Assembly: GCA_013399115.1 (NCBI GenBank)
Contig: VXAA01003982.1
Coordinates: forward strand, 55,197 to 119,196
DNA from: Anseranas semipalmata
Lineage: Eukaryota; Chordata; Aves; Anseriformes; Anseranatidae
DNA: 64,000 nucleotides
Direction: 5' to 3'
Each line of letters begins with the position of its first letter. Position 1 is the stretch's first letter. The position numbers were made by a program, and so were the translations under genes. This document shows positions 39,696 to 50,835 of the stretch, in pieces. The notes beneath the pieces are model-generated. The model saw nothing but the letters and a program-made list of their open reading frames with translations. It made no database searches and was not told the origin of the DNA.

Positions 39696-39710
39696 GATGC
39701 CATCTACAGC
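39696..39710 (-). promoter_or_regulatory. Weak CTCF-like motif
   Basis: On the minus strand the site reads GCTGTAGATGGCATC, matching 12 of 15 positions of the CTCF core. The AGATGGCA core is intact but the left part is poor. A palindromic CCACCTAGGTGG lies about 10 bases to the right. Weakest of the set. Confidence 0.15.
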
Positions 39711-42700
39711 AGCAAGGCCACCTAGGTGGGAGGTCCATTTAATTTATTATTCAAACATTTAGAAAGGTATAGGTTCAGTTTAGATACTTGGTGAGCCAAC
39801 AGTCACACCACTTCATTGAAAGTACAAACATTTTAATAGTCAATAGTTAGCCCCAGAAAATGTAATCTCAGTAATTTTTCAGTGTTCCTTATTGCTTTAA
39901 TTTTCTGTTACCATTTAGCCCCCAGTACCAAAGGTTTCTGGATTACAAATTACCTGAAAACCACAACATTTAATGACATTAGATTAAACTTACAAGTTTT
40001 TTTTTCCCTGCAAAGCTAAACATAGTATAAATACTTTTTAAAAAAATTTATTGCACATTTTATGCTTTGAGGAGCACTGAAAGTACATGGTTTCCACCAA
40101 ACACACGTGACTCAGACGAATAAAAACTGCAGTTAGGCTTGTAAAAAGCATATTATTTTTAAAGCCCTAACCCAATGTAGCGGAAAAGTCTTGTATGTCT
40201 TTACCTCTTTTATAGGAGAATATTAAGTGCAACCCCAACCCTTTATAACAATGTATCATCTGTTTCAAATTGCAAGGAAATCAACTCTCTAATATGGTAA
40301 AATAACATATAAGTTAATTTTCTAATTGAACTCTCTGGTCTTGGACTGCCTGCAATAAACCTTGACAATCTGAGACCCAGGCAAGCTCTGGTATTTTGGA
40401 GAGCGGGCTGAATGTTACTAATTATATATAGTTGACTATTTCTACTAGTATAAAGGAAGAGCAGTTGCCTGCATACTCAACATTCAGCGCAAAAAATACA
40501 CTAGTGCCGTATTATCTTTGAGAACTAAAACCCGCAACAGTCAGGAAATTCTAAGCCCTGGTTCTCATAGTAATTACAGCTCAGCAGCATCCTCCCATGC
40601 TTTATTACAAACCAACTAAAAACTCACCATTAGCATACACATAGGACAGGATTTTATGGGCACTTGTAACCTTTAGGTCCCCACCCACCATCCCACCCAC
40701 CCCCAGCATTGTTTATGGCAAAACACAATGGAATTCAAGTGCTTGTGAGACAGCAAGATTTTGAGCGACGTTTTGGAAAGATGAAAGTTCACAACACTAG
40801 TTTTAGTCATAAGGTTATATTATAGCTGTTCAAAACCTGTTCTCCTAATCTATGAGAAAATGCATGGCACCTTCCCCATCCCTGAATGCCTTATTATAAA
40901 TGGTTATTTCAACCAGTATGCACTTCACCACAATGTGCAAGGGGCTATGCACAAACACTAGACAACATATAGTTTAGGAGATTTGAAGTCTCAATTTTCA
41001 GAGATGTTGACTCCCCCAAAATCCCTCAAAGACACAAGTTGTAGGTATTCAGCACATGTGACAAATAGGCCTGCAGTATTCAAGGTATACAAGGAGGAAA
41101 ACACTATTCCTTGCTGAAAGACCATTCCTATCTCCATTCAACAGATATCCAAGCTGTAAACAGCATCACCTCATCTGATGCTCTCCTCTGTGCATTGGAA
41201 CATCTTTTCAAGAGAGAGCTGCCAGCAAAAACAAACCTGGGAAACCGTATCATGAAAGTAACGTGGAATTAGTCCTAAACTACTGATTAGTTATCAAGCA
41301 TATATGAAAATGAAGCTCAGTTAGAAGGAGGGAAACAATAGTCAAATGATTACACTGAAAAAATAACATGCATGTGTGTATATGAGTTCACTTCTGTAGA
41401 GCTGAAAAGCAAAAAGAAACTTTATTTTACCTCTTACCACAGTGTTTAAGTCTGATAGTGGCCAAGTACACTGTTACCACTTATAAAACCCTCAGATAGC
41501 AGGAAAGGTCTCATTATTATTTTGTATATATATATATGTATGTATATATATTGGCTTACATGGTGCTTACCATAGACCAAATCTAGAAGAAAAGTTTTTT
41601 TCCCCCGAGATCAGTGATCTTTGGTTACATCATGGCCAAGGCCTATTCCCAGTTTCCATTCCAGCATCAATCTAGCAAATCCAGACTTCAATGGTGGGTT
41701 TTAACAAGATTCAACCATGAGAAGAATGCCTTTATTAAAATATGAATATGTAGGCTTGTACTCTATACAGCTTGGTTTTCCCAAACAAAACTTATTTTTT
41801 CTGTACAAAAAATGAGACAGTCCCAGAATTAGTCCAAGAAAAATATGAAAGAGTTTCATTGATGCAGCTGGTAATCTGCTCTATTCTTCTGAACTTCCTA
41901 TTGTGGTACAAAATGATTACCTCCGTTTTACAAGAGATATACACAAAATTTATTTCTTCTTCATCCAAATAAGGAAAAGTTTTATTTTGTTTTAAATGAA
42001 AAATAAAATCTTCCTGGTAAGTTTTCTGTTCAGAATAGGTCTACCAAAACCATCTTAATTTCTTACATAGCTAAGTAAAATAAAGTATGATTTTAGATGG
42101 ACAGGCAAGTTTTGCTCAGGGTGCTCATAAAGAAGGATCTTCTTTCCAAACCCAGAAATTTCCTCAAGTTACATAGAAACTACAGAAATGTCTGTTCTAA
42201 TGCCTACTGAAAAGAGGCACCTAAGCCAACCTCTGTTTTGTTGTTATAAGGATAATTTTGTCACCAGTACCAGACTTCGAGCATCACAAGAGTTGGTTAT
42301 GCAGTCAAAGTTGTTACTGTCCTCTGCAACTTCTCTCTGAGAAGAGCAGCATGGACTGCAATAAAATACATGGTCAGCTTGGTTGCTCATCTTCAGGCAG
42401 TGGCATCAGATCTCTAGTCTACTGGCTCTAAATTAACAATCCTTTTACATCTAGTAATCATCAACATAGCCCCCATAGCCCCAAGAAAGCTGTAGGGCTA
42501 AATTTAGCACGGCACAACTTTCAGAAACGGTAACTGCATTAAGGTAGGGAACATCAATAGAACTGCACAGTTAGAAGAAGGAAGAAAAGGAAGCAATATA
42601 TGGCTTAACATACTAAACAGCTGGAAAACAAACTTCTTTTTAATTAAGCATTCAAGTCTGGGAGGTCATCCCTGCATGAAGACTTTTTTTTTTTTTTTTT

Positions 42701-44114
42701 TAAATGGGGGAAAACAAATCTGATCCTTCAATACACATGGCTGCAAATGCAGATAAGTAGAGTTGTGCCAGACTAGAAGGACAAACAGGCTAGGTGCAGA
42801 GCCATTTGTAATGCACACCAGTCATGACCTTCAGTGAAGAAATGCTGCAGTTCAAGAGATCAACTAGAGTTTAAAATTTTATTACATGAGATTTTCTTTA
42901 AAAGCCCTGTTTGACTTTATGATTTCTCTTCAGTGACAACCTTAATATCTATACTAAGGCTGCTGTAGCAATAACCATATACAGAAAAGTGAATTTTGAA
43001 TGTGCTTTCAATGAAAAGCAATTTACAATGCATCTTGGGGCGAATCTTCAGTGAGCTGTACAGGGTATTAGCCACCTGCCTTGCATTAGCATCAATAAGA
43101 AACGGCAGTTAAATCTCTACACACTAAGCTAAAAAAAAAAAAAAAAAAATCTATCTGCATGTATTGAATCATTACATTTTAAATATGACTTCATAAGAAA
43201 AAAGTTGTTACTGGAAAAATGAAAGTGTACAGTGTTTGCAGACAATGTGAGCTGAGGGGATCTTGTGGCTGCTTGGCATATTAGATATGTCTGACTCAAG
43301 AGATGTCCTTAGATTAATGTACAACAGTGGTAGGCCCAAGTATCTATCAGCAGTAACCTCCACTGTTTGTGTTCTGTAAGAATATTCATATAAATAATTT
43401 TGACCATGGAGTAGACCCCAGAAAGAGCTAAATGTGTTCCTGATTCTGTTCTGCAGTGACACTTCTTTTATTCTGAAAGAGCATGACTGCGTTTTCTGCA
43501 TCCCAAAAGCATGTTCTGATTGACTGTTCAAAGCTGCACCATGTTGATATTTAAAAGCCAATGTACAACCAAAACTTCAGGGTGAGAATCTATGCACTGT
43601 CATTTTTCTGTAAAAAGTTTGGTTTGATTTTCTGCCATTAGAGAATGTGGACAAATATGATACTCCAAAATCATACATTTCCATCTGGATTAGGTATTCT
43701 CTTGAGGAAGGATGGTCAAATGGAAGGTCTTTTAACTTCTATATACATTTTCACCACTGAATTCTCTCCAACTCATATCTCAGGTAGAACATGGAACTAA
43801 CTTTTAATTTCCGTTTTAAAAATATTCAAGATACACAAAATATTGGGTTTAGATCATCCTAAGGAGTGTGTGACTTTCTTAACTGATAGATGGTCTCACT
43901 CACTGAGGGACTCAAAACATATTTTGAACTGAAATCCAATCAGTATGTTGAAGGAACTGTTAGCATACCCTTCATAGTGTAGAATCCAGACTTTGTAAAA
44001 CACCCTCAAACACCTTTCATTCTCAAGAATATCTTAACATCTTTCTGCCACTGCATCTGTCTACTTGCCTAGACTTCAAAGGACAAAGATGTACCCAGCT
44101 GAGTTTAATTCCAT

Positions 44115-44129
44115 CCAGTAGAGGGCCAA
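44115..44129 (+). promoter_or_regulatory. CTCF-like motif, plus strand
   Basis: CCAGTAGAGGGCCAA matches the first twelve positions of the CTCF core CCASYAGRKGGC perfectly and diverges in the last three. Plus orientation, like the site at 25179. Confidence 0.4.
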
Positions 44130-45519
44130 GGAAGAGACATACAGAACAGTCCTCACATACCGCCTACTATTCAATACTAACTTAAATAAAGCTTTTTTTT
44201 TTCCCTTCTCTTTTCAGTGCTGTGAGAGTGAAAGGCACGGTTCTCTAAACAAAACAAGACAAATGAAAGTACACTCGTTTTATCCAATTATTAGGAAATT
44301 CCAGCATGCAACTCTCAAAGACGTGTTACTAGCTCAAAACCCCCACAACCTTTCTCTCTTCAGTGATGCGCTTTTAATGTCTCCTAAGCCTTGACTACAG
44401 CACCCCACAGTGGATGACTGTAATGAAACCAGGATTTAGAGGTGGCAAACAGAAGATGTAATCTCTATTCCACTCGCTGTTGCTTCTCTCATCTACACTG
44501 TGCCCCAACATAGCTACAAAAACTGTCTGCTTATATTTTACATCTGTTAAAACCTGACAGCCACTCACCATGTAATTGCAGCACCTCACAATACAGAGAA
44601 GACAAAATAGCTTGCTACTGCTCAAGGCTTAGAGATACTACTGAAACAAGCAGGATTTGAAGGCACTCTGCATCTTCCACCTGAAGAACAGATTCACAAG
44701 TGGAGCATGCAGCTTGCCCAGTATTAAAAAATGTGAACTCACCACCTTGTAACACTGAACATATGTATATAAACAAGTCATTAAAAAGGGCTATTTAAAC
44801 AATGACATCACATTAACTGTATCCTGCTCCCACTGAATTGATGAGGATTATAAATTAATCATCACTGCACAGTATTACTACTTTTAGCACATTACCTAAA
44901 TGACCAGTTATTACTGAAAATATGTTTATTTTGGTTGACTGAACATGTATATCTGCTTCTGCTATCAAGATATTCATCTGGTGAGTAATTAAAATTAACA
45001 ACCAATTATCAGAATTATTACTGGGGACACCACAACTAGGTCTTTGTAATGGCTTTAATGACAGCAACAGATGCTTTTGTAGGTTTTTTTAGCTCCTTCT
45101 CACATAGAAATTATTGAAATACAGCTAGAATCAAGTGTGATGAAGTATCCCAGTCAAGACCCCAAAATGTAAAATGTTACAATCAACTAAAAAGAAAGTG
45201 ACTCTAAGTAATCACCTAGTAAATACCATCAAATCCCAGTGCGGCCTTCACTGCAATATAACAGATCTGGCATATCGGACTTCAAATAGTAATAATTTTA
45301 GGAAAATAAAAATGCTTTATTACTATTTGTAGATGTGTATTTTTCCCCCTCTTCCCCATGGATTTAAGGACAACTGAAGTCCCTTACACAACAAAAATAA
45401 GTCCTTGCATTATGCATTCTGTTAAAACAAGTGACAGCTAATTAAGAGACAGACAGGACATAGTACTAAATTCCTCCTGTGAACAAAAATCCCAAATCAT
45501 ATAAGGGGTTTTATCACAC

Positions 45520-46290
45520 TTGAGTAAAGCTAGCTGTGAGAGACGGCTCCAGCATACATCAGCTATGGGCGCCCTGCAAAAACAGTTGCTGCAGATCAGG
45601 GGCACCAAGTGGCAGCCCAGTGGCGAGATGGAATATGATGCAGTTGTATTCAGCCTCAGCCAGGACAACCACATTGCAAGTATGGATGAATGTTGCTGTT
45701 TGGAGAAGGACAAGAAAGGGAAGGAGTGTGCAGATTGAGTCTGGAAGGTCTCTAAAGTGAAGTAGCTGTACCTGGTCTAGCCAAAATACCTCTTTGGGAA
45801 TATAGTGGCCCCTATTCAAAAGCTGGCTATTCCTGCTGTACATGGCCAATGTTGGGTCAGCCAAAAGGCTGTGGGATCTGTGGCAGCATCCCAGAAGTTT
45901 TTGAGAGTCTACAACACCAGTTGTGATGTGCTGCTTTACTGCTTTGCGGCCAGTCCAAAGGTGGTTGGGTGTAGAAAATTCCAGCCTAAGTTTGGGGATG
46001 TGGGAATTCACCCACCATTACCAAGCTGTCTGCACAAATGCTCTGTAAAAATAACAGACCTCAAGCTTTGTCAAAAATGTCTCAGGGCTTACTACAGGAA
46101 AAACTCTATGCACCATTAGCAGGCCCAACCCAACATGCATTTCTGCACTTTAAAAAGCCCGTTAAGCAGATGACTATCAGACTAAGGCCGTTCTCTGCTG
46201 GCAGAGAGGAGCAGATTACCCCTTTATATGGTTTTTGTTGAGCCAAACCCAAATCCTCTGGGGAACAGGGATTGGGACTAGGGTCGATGG
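45520..46290 (+). pseudogene. Possible decayed coding sequence, unidentified
   Basis: A stretch visibly richer in G and C than its surroundings that stays open for long runs. In one plus frame, codons run from 45520 to 46119 with internal stops at 45736 (TGA), about 45769 and 45781 (TAG), and end at 46117. A second plus frame is open at 46038-46241, as if a frameshift lies near 46040-46120. The first segment contains GALQKQLLQIRGTKWQP and the second LRVYNTSCDVLLYCFAAS and KLCQKCLRAYYRKN. I do not recognise the family. A 150-codon minus frame overlaps at 45559-46011, so the coding strand is not certain. No poly(A) tail follows. Alternatives are a GC-raised non-coding exon or an old unidentified repeat. 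Confidence 0.25.
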
Positions 46291-47111
46291 GTTAGGTAAA
46301 GTGCTTATTTTAACCAAGTATTAGCCTGCATGCTAACACAAACCACCTAAATTTCCCTACAAGGGTGGGAAAAGCACATATGTTATTTATTTTAAAGTCC
46401 CACATTATAATAGTCATTTATCTTCCCTATTTATGAGCAAGTATAAACTCATATGCAGATTTAACATATCTAATATTTGAGGATGAACAGGGGAAGGCAG
46501 GGAGGTTAAGAAAGACAGAGACATTGTGGCTTAGGTATACGAAACACAAGATCAGAAGAGAGTACAAGCGTTGAGACGGCAAGAAGCCAGATGTTAGGAC
46601 AGAGCAGACTGGTGACAACCAGTGTTTGAACAGGAAGGCACAGCAAAAAAAATTTGCACACTGAGGAGCAGAAGTGTGCCAACCAAAGACAAAAAACAGG
46701 AAATAGACATACACAACAGAAATCAGAAGCACAATCTAGAAATGTCCTAAAAAATGCTTAAGCACCCAGTGGGGTTCCCTTATATACTCAATGGTGGGGC
46801 TAGCACTCTTGTGGCTCTTCAGCCAGGCCCCACCTGGTCACACAGTGCAAGCTTACTTGCAGAGACACTGGCCATTTCCAGCTGCACTTCTGATGGCCTC
46901 AAGACAGATTGCTAGGTACTGCCAGAGATCATGTGTTTAGCCACCCACAAAGATACAACTGTTGTACTGAGGCCTCCATCATGGTTGGGATCTCTAGTGA
47001 TGGCAGAGGCCCCATAATACAGCTTAATAAAAGAGGTAATGTGTCTGCAATGTCTTCTTTCACATGATGTCAGAATGATAGTAAGCAGCAGATCATTAAG
47101 GCCTAGCTCAG

Positions 47112-47126
47112 AGTGGTTTCTTTCTT

Positions 47127-47160
<34 letters not shown>
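47112..47160 (-). repeat. Long T tract (T32)
   Basis: A TTTC-type lead-in followed by 32 uninterrupted T bases at 47129-47160. On the minus strand it could be a poly(A) tail for sequence lying to the right, but no AATAAA signal is seen in the expected place and no retrocopy was recognised. Confidence 0.95.
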
Positions 47161-47162
<2 letters not shown>

Positions 47163-47871
47163 CACAAATACTATGAGCAACAAGTAATTTAGGTGTTCTC
47201 ACTTGGCAATATAGTGCCAAATTAATAATACTGAAAATCTCAAAGCAACAAGCCGACTGTCCTAAATGTGAGGACCAGGCCTAGTACTTCACTTATTCTA
47301 GAGCAAGTGCATGTGCTAGAATTCTGGACCCTGCTATTAATTTTTGTGTCATTGTCTGACAATTTCTGCTGTGACCTCATCTAATATGCCCCTTTTTACT
47401 GTTATTAATCTTTATGTTACTTCTTTTTGCCTCTACTTAACAGTGCATAGTACCTCTATTACAACTTCAAGCACCACTCTCAGTCCCAAGCAGCTGAAAG
47501 CGTCATCAGTTTGCAGCAGTATTAGCTTGCAGGACTTTTTATTACATATGTAGACACAGAAAGCAGAAAGTATCAATAATGAATGCACTGCCAAGCCATG
47601 CTAAAAAATGTAAAACAATAAAAAAACACTGTGATGCATAAGGAATTCTAACAGTCTGCAGCACATAACATATCAAGTGTCTATTACTTTTCTGTTTAGA
47701 CAGCATTTAAAAGTATGTTTTACAGTTACATAAAATCATGAAAGAATCATATCTGCATTGCACGCAAACCCTATAATCTGCCCACCAGGCCAATCCCGTC
47801 TACCTTACTCTCTTTGAACTAGTAAGTATTCCTTGCTGGCAAAAGCAGCAGGCAGAAATCCTTCAACTCAT

Positions 47872-47940
47872 AGGATCAGTCCTGCTGATGTCAGTGAGAA
47901 GATCAGCACAGACTACAAGTGGGTAGGGTTGGCCCCACTG
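47872..47940. repeat. Possible ancient amniote repeat fragment
   Basis: Contains 'ggatcagtcctgctgatgtc' and ends in 'agggttggccccactg'. This resembles the 'tcctgctgaagtcaatggga...ggattggcccc' wording found in old, unclassified amniote repeats. Recall-based assignment. Confidence 0.35.
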
Positions 47941-48049
47941 TGCCTTGTCCAAGATGGTCATACATATAGTGTGTTAGCGAGATCAATAATGTGTTTCATG
48001 AGATAAAGATTACTAAAACTCAATTCTGAGGTTTTTCAATATTCTTTGT

Positions 48050-48105
48050 GGGCTTCACCCCCTATTTACACCAGTGAAAAAACAGATTAACTCCAGTTTA
48101 TAAAC
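48050..48105. repeat. Possible ancient amniote repeat fragment
   Basis: Contains 'cctatttacaccagtgaaaa' and 'gattaactccagt', close to the 'atttacaccagtgtaa...gtaactccattgaagtcaa' pattern of old amniote repeats. Short and diverged. Confidence 0.35.
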
Positions 48106-48514
48106 ATGAAAATATTCTTATTCTATAGGTAAAGGAGCTACAGTATACTAAAAAAAGGTCAGAGTGATAATCCTCTGTAGAAAAGAAGAATGCAAACAAA
48201 TATCAGCTAATCAAGGAACACATGCTGTTTTTCAAAATGTGAATATAAAGATTAATAGCTCTTCTTTGACATCCAAAAGCCTTTGGAAACTCTTCATATT
48301 AAAACACTTTGTAAATCACTTTTAGAGAAAAAGCATTCAGGGAGCCCTGTTTAATCAAATTAACTACTAGGGAACCTTGATAACATTCAATAAAACTGCA
48401 TGTGCTTAGAATTTTCATCACTGTTCCTAGAATATGTAATTATTTATGCTGTTTTACACCATTTTGCATCGCTGTGAAGCCTTAAGAGAGAATTAGAAAC
48501 GGTCAAGATGACTG

Positions 48515-48720
48515 TTCATTCCCCTTGTGTCTGCTCATCTTGGACCCAGTCCTGATCCCAATGAAGTCAAATGATTCCCAATGAATCTCTGGCAAAACTC
48601 CCAGAGACTGCACTAGGAGTAAGAACAGACACATAAGGCCCAATCCAAGCCCCATTGAAGATGATGCAGGACTTTCATTCCTTTCTAATAGGCTTTGGAT
48701 CAGACCCCATCCACAAAACA
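48515..48720. repeat. Possible ancient amniote repeat fragment
   Basis: Holds 'cctgatcccaatgaagtcaa', 'ctggcaaaactcccagagac', 'cccaatccaagccccattga' and 'ggatcagaccccatcc'. The repeated near-mirror wording (cattgaagtcaatgg, gcaaaactccca) is typical of an old, unclassified amniote repeat. It is the longest such piece in the window. An overlapping 113-codon minus frame is probably spurious. Confidence 0.4.
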
Positions 48721-49445
48721 TGTTTAGAATCACCATTTCAAACAACACATAAGGAGGCACAGAACAGATTTGTGTCCTGCTGCATGCTACCAACAGACAG
48801 AGATTTCTACACACATTCTGTGAGGCTTGGGTCACCCACCACAAACTGTGGGTGCAGCATCAGTGACTGGCCTTGTCTTGATGGGGCCCTGAATGAAGCT
48901 TGTGTCTAAAACCAATCATACAGACAACTGTCACAAGACAGCTCAGTCTGGAACTCAGCTTAGCCTGTAAGATGCGTGACAAAGCCCAGAGCCCACAAGA
49001 AGAGGACTGCTGTTTTCTCGTCTCCATTCTGCTATTCTGTGCATTCTCCAGCACCGGGAGAAAAGCAGACAGTCACAGGAGCCTGTCCAAACCATTTCAT
49101 GGCCCCCGATCTCTCTAGCATCATTTGCTGGATGAGGCTTTAACAACACCCTCCCAAGCTCTATGCAGGAGTTAGCCAGAGGAACCTCAGAAAGTGACCT
49201 TCTAGCTGTCTGCAGTCTGTGTTGCTGGGGTGTGGAATATTTTTCTTATATCCAATTCAGTGTCTCCCACACACTCTCTCTACTTTATTTCCTGTGACTC
49301 GAGGATTCACTCTGTAAATTACACAAACATTCAAACTGACATCTTATTTGAGAATGTAATTTACACAGAAAGGTTACTGATCTTTGAACTTCAGTTGTTC
49401 TTAAGAATCACAGAGCTATGGAAATCCTGAGTTCCCATAAATTTT

Positions 49446-49592
49446 GCCACTGACTCATTGTGAAGTGCAAGTACCCTTTTAGCCTCCCCATGACTTCGTT
49501 TTTCCAGCTGTAAAATACAGTGATAGCATGCCTATATCAGAGAATTTTCAAGATGACTTACAAATTGTTTTGAGTATATAAAGTTCTACTTA
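49446..49592 (+). mobile_element. MIR-like ancient SINE relic
   Basis: Follows the order of the conserved MIR/CORE-SINE 3' half: 'gccactgactcattgtgaag', a 'gcctccccatgacttcg' stretch (usual 'gcctcagtttcctcatctg'), 'cagctgtaaaatacagtgat' (usual 'ctgtaaaatggggataat') and 'caaattgttttgagtatata' (usual 'gtaaagcgctttgagatcct'). Heavily diverged, so only the pattern order supports it. Amniote MIR relics are known in bird and turtle genomes. Confidence 0.5.
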
Positions 49593-50655
49593 CAAACAGT
49601 AGGTTTCATTCTTCAAATCTACATCTGGACCGGAATTCTGAAGTCCCAGGACACATCTGTCTCTAGAATTTTGCTTTGGCCAGGACCAAAGCTTGGGAAG
49701 TTCTGGGTTGCTGGCATCCTGCAGGAGTACTTGGAAAAACACAGCCAGAAACTCAGAAGGGGGAAAGGTGACAACAACATTTTACCCCATCTGCAATTCC
49801 CACAACTGACATTAAAATATGCAGTGATGTATTCTTTACCAGTAAGCACATAATCATTTTGGGGTCTGATGTTCCTCCCACTGAAATACAAGAGAGAAAT
49901 TATATATCATATATAGTGAAGATTTTGACATTTGATTCCTCCCACATATTTGAATGGGAGGAAGACATTAAATGCCAAAACCAAAAATGAGCATACAGGA
50001 CCTATCCCTCAAAACCGTAATGCATTCCAAGGCACGGCACTCATTTTGTACTTATGCTGACCTCCATCCCACACAAAGCAAACCCAGTGGTTGCCCCCCA
50101 GAAAACAAGACAAATTTTTGCTATTTAAAATGCTGTGTGCAAGACCAACATTCTAGCACATCTTCTACAAGTGCATGTAGGTTTAAAAAAATATAGATCC
50201 ATGATTTCAGTTTCCCTCTAGCTCTAATAATTTGTTGTACTTTGTTTCATCAGTAGAATTAATCTTTTCAGGTTCTTATCACAGACAAGCTGAAATCACC
50301 AAAGAACCCCAGATTACAGATGAGCAAGTATTAATACGGGCCCCTACCCTCCAAGTACATGGTACACAGGCAAAAAATTGTGCACATGAGAGATGGTAAG
50401 TACCTTATGCCCTGTGTCTGTAATCTACAGGTGGAAAATGTTCTTGTTTACACTATAGAAATTCCCATTCTACCCTCCCCTTAAAACATGCTTTTGTTTT
50501 TTTTTTTTTGGTCGGAATACACTCAGAAAGTTGTCCGCTTGTCCACCGCATGTATATATTTTAACATTAGCACATATGGACACTATCTTCACCACCAAAA
50601 GAGGTTGGTGTGTGGCTAATATCTCAATTTGAAGCTGCACTAACAAATTCTAGGG

Positions 50656-50687
<32 letters not shown>

Positions 50688-50788
50688 AGAAAAAAGCAAA
50701 CAAAGCATACTATCACATGTTGCAGGAGCCTGACATATGCTGTGATATGCATCTGGTAGGTGCTACAGAAGCATAACAGAAAACAATC

Positions 50789-50835
50789 TCAGAGCCTCCA
50801 TCATGGGTCAGGACCCAGAGTTTCTCAACATCTTA
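50789..50835. repeat. Possible ancient amniote repeat fragment
   Basis: Contains 'agagcctccatcatgggtca' then 'ggacccagag', near the 'gagcccccatcatggaccaggaccccattgtg' wording of an old amniote repeat. The word GCCTCCATCATGG also occurs at 46972-46984, suggesting two copies of one family. Confidence 0.3.

Larger units (their letters stand above)
31551..45519. other. Non-coding stretch with candidate exon and simple repeats
   Basis: About 14 kb in which the only coding candidate is the minus-strand exon at 32591-32795. Homopolymer runs lie at 35689-35704 (A), 37373-37389 (A), 38758-38773 (T), 42684-42701 (T) and 43131-43149 (A). A TA/TG tract lies at 41522-41551. Other open frames, up to 117 codons, show no recognisable family. 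Confidence 0.6.

Noticed and set aside
39716..39733. CCACCTAGGTGG palindrome as a CTCF site
   Set aside because: Only about 11 of 15 positions match in the better orientation.
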